Part shown: positions 6,106-14,366 of the stretch, piece by piece
Numbering within the stretch: the first letter of the stretch is position 1
Layout of the letters: each line of letters begins with the position of its first letter
Assembly (NCBI GenBank): GCA_036986135.1
Contig: BTQZ01000022.1
Span: 1-37,348, forward strand
Source: JADFRG01 sp036986135
Lineage (GTDB): Bacteria; Chloroflexota; Anaerolineae; Anaerolineales; E44-bin32
DNA: 37,348 nucleotides
Reading direction: 5' to 3'
The notes under the pieces: generated by a model
What the model was told of the DNA's origin: nothing
The model's database searches: none
Seen by the model: the letters and a program-made list of their open reading frames with translations, nothing else
Program-made: the position numbers and the translations under genes

Positions 6106-8502
6106 CTACCTTGAAATCAACGGAAGGTAGATTGCGTAGACCGCGATGATCTCCGTCTGAATCGTATCTTCGATGCCAGGATCACCTTGGCTGACCACGA
6201 GGATCTCCAATAACTCTCGCCCATCAGCGCCGGCGGGGTGATTGACGGAGACATTGATAACTTGGCTCTCACCGCTGGCTAAGGTCATATTGCTTGGAAC
6301 CGAACCGAGATCGGCCCATCCTGGGCCACTCGATGCAGCGGTGATGGTATAGGTGTCGCTATTGCTCCCATCATTGCTGACGATATAGCTGAACGTGCTG
6401 GTTCCGGCGTCTTTGACATTTATCGTGGCTCCAGGCACGCCCGAAATGGAGACCTGATACGGCTTGAATATCAAGCTGTCGACTTCGTCAGTTATTTCAT
6501 CGGATGCGATCGTTTCGGTGGGAAGGACCAGTGTGGCGCCTGCCTGACCCACGGCCCCTCCGGTGTAAATGAGTTTGTCCCAATCGCTCTGGCTCCGGAG
6601 CAAGCGCAACACAGGGTCCTGGGAATTGGTGAAACCGATGTGAATGTTCCTTCCGGTTACCGTGTCGCTCGTATCAGTATCGCAGTTCCAGTCAATGCCG
6701 CTGTTGGCATTCGTCACTAATCTCTCGTCATTGAGGGCACAAAAGTACCTAGTTCCATAGCTATCTACGGCAGCGCCGCCATTTAGACCCACACTTTCAT
6801 TCAGGCCGGCCCCGCCGACCCTTTCATCCAATTCAGGGAGAGTAAAACGGGAATAATCGAATCTGCCTTCCTGGCCATCTTTATACAGACCCTGTGTTTG
6901 GAACGAGTAATTCATCACGCTCAGGTAGTTTGGCTTCCTATTGACGTGATCAATACCTCCGTGCCTTAGCCCAAGATTGTGCCCTAGTTCGTGCATCAAC
7001 GTGCCGGCTTGTTGGTTTGTTGTGCCCACTTGATTCGTCCAGGAACCGAGACTCACTATGAAATCGCTCGCGCCATCGGCAAATGCTGCGCCAGCGTCGC
7101 CATTACGTGATATGCCGCTGGTGCCGTCTTTACCACCTAGGTTATGGGCGAAAATGACATAGTGAAATATCGGCAGGCGTGCCGCCGCAAAGTTGTTGTC
7201 CTTTAACCCCTGAAACTCACCCCACTGATAACTGTTTCCAACCGTCGCTCCTAAATCATCGTCGTGTGTCAACACATCGGATTGGCTCAGTGCGCCCCAT
7301 TTGTCGCCATTGGCCGGGTTCATAACGCTGTTTGAGCCGTAATCGACATGTAGGGTTATGCCGGTACTTCCATCAGGGTTAAGTACAGGCGCATCTTCAA
7401 ATGCCTGAACAACTTTGCGAATAGCTGCAGGTTTTGGCTTGTGGCTGTGGTCTGTGAGGCAGAAGCCCAATATGCAGGTTCCGGTATTCTTACGCATGTA
7501 GTCAATCTCAATAAAGATGTCCGGCTTCAGAGGATTGGCGCCCATGGCTGGCAAGTCAACATCTATTGTGCCATCTCCGTCAGAATCAAACCCGTTTTCC
7601 TCCCATTCATCCAGAAGCCCATCCCCGTCAGAGTCCGGTAGAGCACCTCCTCCACAGGTAGCGTCTGCGCTCCAGAAGAAGTTGTCCAAGAATACAGCAG
7701 AGTCGAAGATAGAATCCCCTAGGTCCTGGATGGAAATAACGATGCGGACTTGCGTATTCGCGCTTACATCCGTCCTTGCTCTCAGCAGGGGGGTTTTGCC
7801 GTCATACGTGCTTGAAGTGTTCGCCGTGACTCCGAAGACGGTATTAACGTCAATGATGTTCCCCGCGTTGTCAAATGCAAAATTCAGGGGGGCAATCACT
7901 TGATTCCCCACGATAGTAAAGGTTGAATCTCCCTTCTCGGCGATGAAGGCGTCGTTGTAGCTGAAACCAACAAACTCCGGAAACTCCTCGGAGTAAAAGG
8001 CGAAATCGAAACTGAGGCAATTAACCCCTGCAGGAACCTGTAGAGTGAGGTCCAGCTGCATTAGATCGTTGCCTTGAGAGTTGTTCAAGCCAGACAAGAC
8101 AGCGCTGGTGCTAGAACTGGAATTGGGCGCATCAGCACTTTGCGCATTTCCGGTAGATAGAATCGCAAACGTACCGCCTTTGGTAGGAAAGTGAATTCCC
8201 AGGGGGCTATCCCCAATGCCTGCACCTTGAGGATCGCTCCCATTAAAACTGGCCGATACGATCCAACCAGCTTGGACCTCCATGGCCGCTGCTAACTGAA
8301 TGGCTGTGGGACCAGTCGTCACTCCAGCGATGAATCCACCCTCATCGTCCGGGAATGTCGGATCTCTGGCGGGAAACTGCGGAGGTGGCGTTGGAGAGAG
8401 CGCCAATGCCACGGAGGAGACGCCGGCTGCAGCACCGGCGGTAAGCGTGACCCCTAGAATTATTACTGCCACAATCAGAACAGTCAAAAGCCGTCGCATC
8501 AT
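6106..8502 (-). CDS. Secreted metzincin zinc metalloprotease with choice-of-anchor L domain and IYLPL tail
   Basis: A 798-residue exported protein. Domains in order: a signal peptide (about 1-30); a choice-of-anchor L-like domain (about 60-285, with FPTKGGTFAILSTG and a YSEEFPEFVGFSYNDAF signature); Asp-rich calcium-binding repeats of thrombospondin-3 type (about 289-325, DSDGDGLLDEWEENGFDSDG). Then comes a protease domain with the full metzincin motif HELGHNLGLRH (H504, E505, H508, H514) and Met-turn SVMNY (M530). A C-terminal Ig-like/CARDB-like domain (about 690-785) ends in VYAIYLPLISR. The three zinc ligands and the catalytic Glu are all present, so it should be active on extracellular protein. 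AGGAG lies very close to the first ATG; the second ATG at 8499 is an equally plausible start. It follows the Fn3 lipoprotein gene by 42 bp, probably co-transcribed. Confidence 0.85.
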   Translation of the reverse strand: MMRRLLTVLIVAVIILGVTLTAGAAAGVSSVALALSPTPPPQFPARDPTFPDDEGGFIAGVTTGPTAIQLAAAMEVQAGWIVSASFNGSDPQGAGIGDSPLGIHFPTKGGTFAILSTGNAQSADAPNSSSSTSAVLSGLNNSQGNDLMQLDLTLQVPAGVNCLSFDFAFYSEEFPEFVGFSYNDAFIAEKGDSTFTIVGNQVIAPLNFAFDNAGNIIDVNTVFGVTANTSSTYDGKTPLLRARTDVSANTQVRIVISIQDLGDSIFDSAVFLDNFFWSADATCGGGALPDSDGDGLLDEWEENGFDSDGDGTIDVDLPAMGANPLKPDIFIEIDYMRKNTGTCILGFCLTDHSHKPKPAAIRKVVQAFEDAPVLNPDGSTGITLHVDYGSNSVMNPANGDKWGALSQSDVLTHDDDLGATVGNSYQWGEFQGLKDNNFAAARLPIFHYVIFAHNLGGKDGTSGISRNGDAGAAFADGASDFIVSLGSWTNQVGTTNQQAGTLMHELGHNLGLRHGGIDHVNRKPNYLSVMNYSFQTQGLYKDGQEGRFDYSRFTLPELDERVGGAGLNESVGLNGGAAVDSYGTRYFCALNDERLVTNANSGIDWNCDTDTSDTVTGRNIHIGFTNSQDPVLRLLRSQSDWDKLIYTGGAVGQAGATLVLPTETIASDEITDEVDSLIFKPYQVSISGVPGATINVKDAGTSTFSYIVSNDGSNSDTYTITAASSGPGWADLGSVPSNMTLASGESQVINVSVNHPAGADGRELLEILVVSQGDPGIEDTIQTEIIAVYAIYLPLISR

Positions 8503-8544
8503 GCTCCTATCTGCTATCCCATTATCGAACTTGTGTTTCTGGTT

Positions 8545-9123
8545 CTAGGGTGAAGGGACGGTCACCGTTTCGGACAACGGGCTCTCATTGCCATAAATAT
8601 CCACCGCTACCACAGCAATGAGGGCTACGTCCGCATCAGCCTCCACTTCGTGCGTGAAATCATATCGCTCAATATTGTCTCCTGATGCCATGACCTCTCC
8701 GGCCTCTTTCCAATCGTTGCTGTCCTTCGTTTGTTGGAGAATAAGATAGTGTGAAATTACATCGGATCCTGTCCCCAGCCACGAAATCCCAAGCGTCCGA
8801 CTATCGATCCACTCAACTAGTAATCCAGAAGGAGGGAATGGAAGCCGCTGGGAATCCTCCTCCAGAGTTACTCCACCGGAGTCGCCTTGCTCAACCTCTG
8901 AATTAGCGTCTGATTCAGTAGGACTTCTCGGAAGGGCCGAGGGGAGTACGGCGGCCGTAAGTTCCAATTCAGCGTTTTGGCCTACGTCCGTAGCGGATAC
9001 TTGAGGTGGCAGGGTTATGGCAATCTCCGCACCGGTCTGAACCGTTGGTGCATCGGCCAAACATCCTCCAAGAATGCCAAACCCCAGGCTGCCAACTGCA
9101 AGCACGAGGATCCGGCTATCCAT
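8545..9123 (-). CDS. Fibronectin type III-containing lipoprotein
   Basis: A 192-residue protein. The ATG at 9123 was chosen over a longer frame (to 9279) because it gives a clean lipoprotein signal peptide with lipobox LGGC (Cys21). After a Ser/Glu-rich spacer, residues about 95-192 form a single Fn3-like domain (PFPPSGLLVEWIDS... DIYGNESPLSETVTV). The mature protein should be lipid-anchored at the outer face of the membrane. It lies 42 bp upstream of the metzincin protease gene on the same strand and could be its partner or a surface adhesin; this is inference from adjacency. No enzymatic residues were seen. Confidence 0.75.
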   Translation of the reverse strand: MDSRILVLAVGSLGFGILGGCLADAPTVQTGAEIAITLPPQVSATDVGQNAELELTAAVLPSALPRSPTESDANSEVEQGDSGGVTLEEDSQRLPFPPSGLLVEWIDSRTLGISWLGTGSDVISHYLILQQTKDSNDWKEAGEVMASGDNIERYDFTHEVEADADVALIAVVAVDIYGNESPLSETVTVPSP

Positions 9124-9205
9124 ATACCAGCTCAATAATGGCTCAAAACGCGATGTAGATTGAAATGGGAGGCGGGAGCGTAACTGGAAATCGCGAGCGG
9201 GAGCG

Positions 9206-9234
9206 ATCCCCTGATCATCCCCAAGGCAGGGGAT
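9206..9234 (-). promoter_or_regulatory. Hairpin in the leader of the Fn3 lipoprotein gene
   Basis: ATCCCCTG (9206-9213) is a perfect 8-bp inverted repeat with CAGGGGAT (9227-9234), with a 13-nt loop. It lies about 45-70 nt into the predicted 155-nt leader of the lipoprotein/protease transcript. There is no T-tract after it, so it is not an ordinary terminator. Confidence 0.4.
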
Positions 9235-9283
9235 AGAAACGCAGGTCGTACATCCCCCTCCCTCCGAGATTGGAACCATTCTA

Positions 9284-9313
9284 ACTCTAGCATAGATGGA
9301 AAGCGTGAGTCAA
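9284..9313 (-). promoter_or_regulatory. Putative promoter of the lipoprotein-protease operon
   Basis: Minus strand TTGACT (9313-9308), 18-bp spacer, TAGAGT (9289-9284). The -35 is strong and the -10 matches 4 of 6. It would give a leader of about 155 nt before the ATG at 9123. The remainder of the 9124-9385 gap shows no supported gene. Confidence 0.4.
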
Positions 9314-9466
9314 CTTGATGTATTGGCTCGGATGCGTTAAATGAATCCAGCACCAATTTTATGTATGATGAATGTTGCACCGTGACCGTTCTCACAATCA
9401 GATCCTGAGGGTAATCCCAGGCATCGGGGAAGCCACGCGCATTCACCAATAAATGCGAGCCCGACT

Positions 9467-9898
9467 TTGCACCCTCTGCATGTGGCGGCCGATGAGCACA
9501 GCGATGTGACCATCCAGAATATTACAGCTGCCGCAAACGTAGGCCCTGGTTGGAGCGTAGATTCAACCTCCAGTACGGACCTAAATCTCGTTCTCATCCG
9601 CAACAGCATCATTTGGGGAAACCAAGGTGGCGATGGGGATCTTGGCTGCGCGGAAGGTGTCTGCGATGTATTCCGCTCAGATATTGGCGGGGATTGGGTC
9701 TACCCAGGAGGTGGAAACATCAGTGCTAATCCGATGTTTGTGGACCCGAGCGGTGACTATCATCTGGCAGTTGGCTCCCCCTCCTCGCCAGAGGCGATGG
9801 AGAGCATATCCACCGAATCCGCTCACGGCAATCGAACCCTGAATCAATACAATATAGGTAGGCTAGGCACGCAAAGTTCTATGCGGGGCTCATCATGA
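9467..9898 (+). pseudogene. Broken parallel beta-helix (polymorphic-repeat) surface protein gene, 3' remnant
   Basis: About 110 residues match the style of right-handed beta-helix/choice-of-anchor Q proteins: SDVTIQNITAAAN, LVLIRNSIIWGN and ISANPMFVDPSGDYHLAVGSP. In intact family members that last motif is followed by IDAGD and a short closing sequence. Here the frame diverges into unrelated residues (SSPEAMESISTES...), which suggests a frameshift. Nothing resembling the usual signal peptide or upstream helix rungs precedes it; the frame opens only at 9386 and the start used is TTG. It is therefore read as a decayed fragment. Its stop codon overlaps the ATG of the following glycosyltransferase (ATGA). 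Confidence 0.55.
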
Positions 9899-10689
9899 TC
9901 TTACCCACCAATACTGCACAGGATGAATCTCGGAAGCGCGGTCTGATATCGATCTCGGTCGTCAGCCATGCGCAAACGAAGCTTGTGTCTCGCCTGTTGA
10001 GCTCACTCGAGCGCTACGAGACCGATCTGGACTACGAGTTGATCCTGTTGGAAAACCTTCCCGGCGCACTCGACCAGGATTGGAGCGCTCTCGACCACCC
10101 CGTGAAGTTCGTGGCAAATGACAAGGCACAAGGTCTGGCACGCAACTGGAACGCCACCTTCACCCTTTCCAGAGGAGAATACTTCTGTCTCTTGAATCCG
10201 GATCTCGTCTTTGTGGAGCCAGTATTTGCCAGCCTGCTGGAGAACATCCACCGCGGTGGGGCGGATATCGTGGCGCCTACCGTCTACGACGCTTCAGGTC
10301 GGCTCCAGTCTTCGGCCCGCGAGCTGCCCTCCGCTTGGTCCCTATTGATGCGGCGAATGTCTCGGGGCTACGCTGAACTTGAAGACCTAGAACTCCTGCC
10401 GAGCGAGCCAGACTGGATCGCCGGCATGTTCCTGCTCATGCGGTCAGAGGTGTATCAAGAGCTCGGTGGGATGAATGAGCGTTATTATCTCTACTTCGAG
10501 GACGTGGACTTCTGCACGCGGGCCCGGTTTGCCGGCCACCAGCTCTTCCTTGATAAGCGAGTAAAGGTTGTGCACGACGCGCAACGAAGCAGCCGGAGAC
10601 ACCCCAAATACCTGGCGTGGCACGCCGCAAGCGCCTTGCGCTTCCTCTCTTCGCCGGCATACCGTCGGGCGCGCAAGCAGGGCGCCTAA
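9895..10689 (+). CDS. Family 2 glycosyltransferase (rhamnosyltransferase-like)
   Basis: 264 residues with a single GT-A fold and no membrane segment. The N-terminal nucleotide-binding strand ISISVVSHAQTKLVSRLLSSL is followed by FVANDKAQGLARNWNATF and the metal-binding region LNPDLVF. The acceptor-side motif is YLYFEDVDFCTRARFAG, typical of WbbL-like dTDP-rhamnosyl and related GT2 enzymes. It should add a sugar to a lipid-linked repeat unit at the inner face of the membrane. It opens the polysaccharide cluster. GGGG lies about 7 nt before the ATG. Donor and acceptor cannot be told from sequence. Confidence 0.85.
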   Translation: MILPTNTAQDESRKRGLISISVVSHAQTKLVSRLLSSLERYETDLDYELILLENLPGALDQDWSALDHPVKFVANDKAQGLARNWNATFTLSRGEYFCLLNPDLVFVEPVFASLLENIHRGGADIVAPTVYDASGRLQSSARELPSAWSLLMRRMSRGYAELEDLELLPSEPDWIAGMFLLMRSEVYQELGGMNERYYLYFEDVDFCTRARFAGHQLFLDKRVKVVHDAQRSSRRHPKYLAWHAASALRFLSSPAYRRARKQGA

Positions 10690-10785
10690 TCCCCTAATGC
10701 CGCTTGATTTCGGGGTAGGATAATCTCGATCGCCCCAAGGATGCTAAGATCATCCGGCGCGTAGGAGGGCTCCGATCCCCATCTC

Positions 10786-11616
10786 ATGAAACGTTCCACC
10801 TTAGTTATTGAACCGAGAGCCGCCGCAGATCGCATCCTGGATCGTTGGTACCTCCTTCTCCTGGCGGGGCTTGCCGGAGGTCTGGCAGGCCTCATATTCA
10901 GTGTCGTGCGCGCACCGGTATTTGAGGCGGATGCCGTAGTTGCGATCAACATCGACTACGGCCGTACAGAGCCGCTCGAATTGATCGTCGAGGACCGAGC
11001 CCTCGACCGAGTCTGGCAGTTCCTGACCTCAGATCAGATTCTGACTGCCGCTTCGGAGAAGCTTTCCGCGCAATCAGCCAGCTCGACGGCCTGGGAGAGT
11101 CCCGAGTCGATGAGAGAGTACGTCCGCCTGGAGGCAAGATTGTCCGATTGGCATTTCATCGCCCGGAACGAAGATCCAGAGACCGCGGCTATGATCGCCA
11201 ATGCATGGGCCGAAGCGGGAATCGAGGGGTTAGATGAGGCCTATGCTCATGCGTGGACGGCGTTCTCGCTGCAGAACGGCCAGCTTGATGTCTTCTGTTT
11301 TGAACAGAGCCAGCCACTGACCCCGGATTCGATAGCCAATTGCCTCGCAAGCGGACCCAATGTCGACTCGGAAAAGCTCGAGTCGCTAATTGGGGAGATC
11401 GCGGCCAGTCACGGGATCCTGCCTAGTTTGTCGTATGAGTTGATGCGGTCGGCCACTCCGCCCGACTCGCCTGTCGTGTGGAACCGAGGCGCCCTGGTGA
11501 TCTCCGGTGCAGTTATAGGATTGCTCATAGCCGGAGTGGTCCTTGCCCTATATCCAAAGTCGGGGAATCGAGAGCCGGAGGTCGAGACCGCTGGCGTCGA
11601 CGAGGAGACCAGCTGA
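10786..11616 (+). CDS. Wzz-like polysaccharide co-polymerase (chain-length determinant family)
   Basis: 276 residues with the classic Wzz layout. A short cytoplasmic N-terminus is followed by TM1 (about 22-41, YLLLLAGLAGGLAGLIFSVV), a long extracytoplasmic domain opening with APVFEADAVVAI, and TM2 (about 235-254, ALVISGAVIGLLIAGVVLAL) with a short acidic tail. Family members set the length of O-antigen or exopolysaccharide chains with the Wzy polymerase, which is encoded next. There is no C-terminal tyrosine-kinase domain, so it is a minimal form. The extracytoplasmic domain is shorter than in many Wzz proteins and low in recognisable motifs, so the assignment leans on topology and neighbours. 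Confidence 0.7.
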   Translation: MKRSTLVIEPRAAADRILDRWYLLLLAGLAGGLAGLIFSVVRAPVFEADAVVAINIDYGRTEPLELIVEDRALDRVWQFLTSDQILTAASEKLSAQSASSTAWESPESMREYVRLEARLSDWHFIARNEDPETAAMIANAWAEAGIEGLDEAYAHAWTAFSLQNGQLDVFCFEQSQPLTPDSIANCLASGPNVDSEKLESLIGEIAASHGILPSLSYELMRSATPPDSPVVWNRGALVISGAVIGLLIAGVVLALYPKSGNREPEVETAGVDEETS

Positions 11617-11697
11617 TCAGATCCGATCTCGTCATTGGGGGAATTCCCATTCTGAAGCTAGCACTCTCGGCGGCCGCGAGCGTCCAAACTGTCGAGC

Positions 11698-13230
11698 ATG
11701 ATTGGCGTGAGGTCCGTTAGGAAGGCAGCAATCGAGGCAGAAAGTCGGTACGACCGGGCGATCTGGTGGTTGTGGGTTTCGCTCCTGGTGACTATCCCAA
11801 TTACGAGCTTCCCTCTGGTTGCCCGAGTATTGAAGGGCAGCACGGTAAATCCGCTGTCCGCCGTGCCGATGGCTGCCATGATCGGCATATGGCTACTCAG
11901 GCGGTCTGGCTCCCGCCTGGAGATCCCGAAGCTCGCGATTCCGCTCTTGCTCTTTGTACTGGCAGCCGTCCTGTCGAGCGCCCTGGCATCATTCCTGGGA
12001 ATAGCCCCCTTTAAGGGCCAGTCTTACGTGGGCCGCGAGCTGCGTTCTGTGATTACGCTCGCCACCGGCCTTGGCTTCTATTTCGCGCCGCTTCTTGTCG
12101 TATCGTCGCGCAAGAAACTTCGCGCGAGCCTGCGGTGGGTGTATGTGGGGGCCGCCCTGACGCTTGGATGGTCCACCGTGCAGGCCACGCAGCTCGGGAG
12201 CCCTCCGCGCGCATTGTTCGACAATCTGCAAGTCGTACACCGCATGTTCTCCCTGCGCGATATGCTCCCAGATCGAGTGACGGGGCTGGCCTTTGAACCC
12301 TCCTGGCTGGCAGACCAGTTGGTAATTTTGTACATTCCGCTCGGTCTGGCGGCTGTAATTCGAGGGTATTCGGTCTTCGGACGGAAATCCTCCTGGCGTT
12401 CGCCTGAGCTCGTGATATTGGTGTGGGGATCGCTCATGCTCTTCCTCACCTTTTCCCGGATCGGCATGCTGGCCTACCTCGCGCTTCTTCTCGTGTTTGC
12501 CGTGATCATAGGCGGGAAGCTCAAGCATGCGATCGTCCAGAGGTTTGCGGCATCTGAGGGCCAGATGATGATGCTCGACAACCCTTGGAAAGCGCGACTT
12601 CGACTGCTGCAATGGCCACTGATATTGGCGATGATCTTGAGTGCCAGCGTTCTTGCAGTTTTCATCGCTTCACGGATTGACGCACGCATCGCCAGGATTT
12701 TCGAGACGGACTATGCATCACTCCTGCAAGGCGCCAAACATCCGTTTCTGTATTCTCTGGCGGCACGTCTGGCTTATGCGGAAAGACTGATGTATTGGAT
12801 TGCGGGCCTCCGCACTTTCAGCCTGTACCCACTGCTGGGAGTAGGTTTGGGAAACTCGGGCTTCTTTTTCCTCAACACGGTTCCCTACTTTGGATCCTAC
12901 TTGCCGGAAATCCTGGCGGTTGCGAACCCCGGAATCGCCCAATTCCCAAACGCTAAAAGCCTGTGGGTGCGTCTCCTGGCCGAAACGGGGATTGTTGGAT
13001 TCGTCTTCTTCGCGGTCTGGTTGAGTCTGCTGGCCGCGGCAGCCTGGTCTCTCCAGAAGCGAGATCGGGGGGTGAGAGGAGTGGTTGCGCTGGGCGCCCT
13101 GTTTACCCTTGGGGCACTTGTGGTCGAGGGCTTTAGCCTGGACACGTTCGCTCTCCCCCAGCTCTGGATCGCGCTGGGAATATTTACGGCTGCGCTGCAG
13201 ATCGATGAAGGGAGTCCCGAGAGCCCTTAG
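11698..13230 (+). CDS. O-antigen polymerase/ligase family membrane protein (Wzy/WaaL-like)
   Basis: 510 residues with about 11-12 hydrophobic segments. It contains the large periplasmic loop and signature region of the O-antigen ligase/polymerase family: LLGVGLGNSGFFFLN, then SLWVRLLAETGIVGFVFFAVWL. An Arg/Glu-bearing loop near 190-205 (DRVTGLAFEPSWLADQ) fits the acceptor-handling region. It probably polymerises lipid-linked repeat units at the outer face of the membrane with the Wzz-like protein encoded 81 bp upstream. Wzy and WaaL cannot be separated from sequence; the presence of Wzz favours Wzy. Confidence 0.8.
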   Translation: MIGVRSVRKAAIEAESRYDRAIWWLWVSLLVTIPITSFPLVARVLKGSTVNPLSAVPMAAMIGIWLLRRSGSRLEIPKLAIPLLLFVLAAVLSSALASFLGIAPFKGQSYVGRELRSVITLATGLGFYFAPLLVVSSRKKLRASLRWVYVGAALTLGWSTVQATQLGSPPRALFDNLQVVHRMFSLRDMLPDRVTGLAFEPSWLADQLVILYIPLGLAAVIRGYSVFGRKSSWRSPELVILVWGSLMLFLTFSRIGMLAYLALLLVFAVIIGGKLKHAIVQRFAASEGQMMMLDNPWKARLRLLQWPLILAMILSASVLAVFIASRIDARIARIFETDYASLLQGAKHPFLYSLAARLAYAERLMYWIAGLRTFSLYPLLGVGLGNSGFFFLNTVPYFGSYLPEILAVANPGIAQFPNAKSLWVRLLAETGIVGFVFFAVWLSLLAAAAWSLQKRDRGVRGVVALGALFTLGALVVEGFSLDTFALPQLWIALGIFTAALQIDEGSPESP

Positions 13231-13346
13231 CTGCCTATCTCCTGCTTCAATGGTAGACTCTTGGCCCACCCCTGCCTGCGACTCAAGCCGCAGCTGGCAG
13301 TGACTCGCTTGCTCCCACGTGGGGATGCAAAAGGCATGGTTCCTGT

Positions 13347-14366
13347 ATGGTCCCCCAGGTCTCAGTTATCGTCCCCTGCTATAACGAACGAAACACGATC
13401 ACGTCCCTCTTGGAGGCATTGCGGAAGCAGACAATCGAGCCCGATCAATTCGAGGTTGTCGTAGCGGACGGAATGTCTTCGGACGGTACGCGGGAGACTC
13501 TTCAAGCATATGCCGATGAATATCCGAGTTTCGACCTGCATCTCCTCGATAACCCATCACGTTCGATCCCGGCGGCCCTCAACAAAGCCGTGGATGGCTC
13601 GGTGGGGCGTGTCATCGTGCGCATGGATGCCCATTCACTGCCCAGTACGGACTACGTCGAGCGCTGCCTAGAAGTGCTGCGTGAGACAGGCGCGGCCAAT
13701 GTCGGCGGCGTATGGGAAATCCGTCCCCTCGGACAAGGATGGCTGGCACGCGGCATTGCAGCTGCAGCAGGCCACCCGTTGGGCGCCGGAGACGCACGAT
13801 ACAGGATCGGCGGTAAAGCCGGGGAGGTCGAGACAGTTCCATTCGGCGCCTACTTACGGAAATGGCTCGATAGGGTGGGACCCTTCAATGAGGAGTTACA
13901 CACAAATGAGGACTACGAATACAATCTCCGCTTGCGGCATGCGGGCGGCGTAATTTGGTTTGACCCAAGCATTCAGAGCACATACTATGCGCGACCAGAT
14001 CTCCCTTCGCTCCTTCGCCAGTACATACGATATGGCTACTGGAAGTCACAGATGCTCCGACTCTATCCGGATTCGATTCGATGGCGTCAGGCCATCGCAC
14101 CGGTGTTTGTCATTACACTCTTAGGCCTATTCTTTGCCGGGTTGCTTCACCCCGCGGCGTGGGTGGCCTTGCTTGCTACTGTTCTTGTCTACGGCTCGGT
14201 TCTAGTTATCGTAGGCGTATGGGAGGCGCTTTCTCGAGCAGACCCAGGACTAGCATTCGGAATCCCGTCCGCCCTGGCGGTGATGCACCTGAGCTGGGGG
14301 GGCGCTTTCCTATGGGGAATGATTCGTCCGAGAGTAGGCAGAGGCAAAACTAATGGCCAGGGCTAA
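13347..14366 (+). CDS. Family 2 glycosyltransferase with C-terminal membrane segments (ExoA-like)
   Basis: 339 residues. The GT-A domain begins PQVSVIVPCYNERNTITSLLEAL and continues with VVADGMSSDGT, the DxD-like VRMDAHS and the acceptor motif NEDYEYNLRLRHAG. Residues about 240-325 contain three hydrophobic segments that would tether it to the membrane. The overall plan resembles succinoglycan ExoA-type transferases. It acts on lipid-linked intermediates in the cytoplasm. Its 3' end overlaps the next gene by 14 bp, suggesting translational coupling with the sugar-1-phosphate transferase. A preceding 116-bp gap shows no feature. Confidence 0.85.
   Translation: MVPQVSVIVPCYNERNTITSLLEALRKQTIEPDQFEVVVADGMSSDGTRETLQAYADEYPSFDLHLLDNPSRSIPAALNKAVDGSVGRVIVRMDAHSLPSTDYVERCLEVLRETGAANVGGVWEIRPLGQGWLARGIAAAAGHPLGAGDARYRIGGKAGEVETVPFGAYLRKWLDRVGPFNEELHTNEDYEYNLRLRHAGGVIWFDPSIQSTYYARPDLPSLLRQYIRYGYWKSQMLRLYPDSIRWRQAIAPVFVITLLGLFFAGLLHPAAWVALLATVLVYGSVLVIVGVWEALSRADPGLAFGIPSALAVMHLSWGGAFLWGMIRPRVGRGKTNGQG

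Noticed and set aside
8300..8548. Plus-strand frames opposite the protease gene
   Set aside because: Antisense shadows with no family resemblance or ribosome-binding site.
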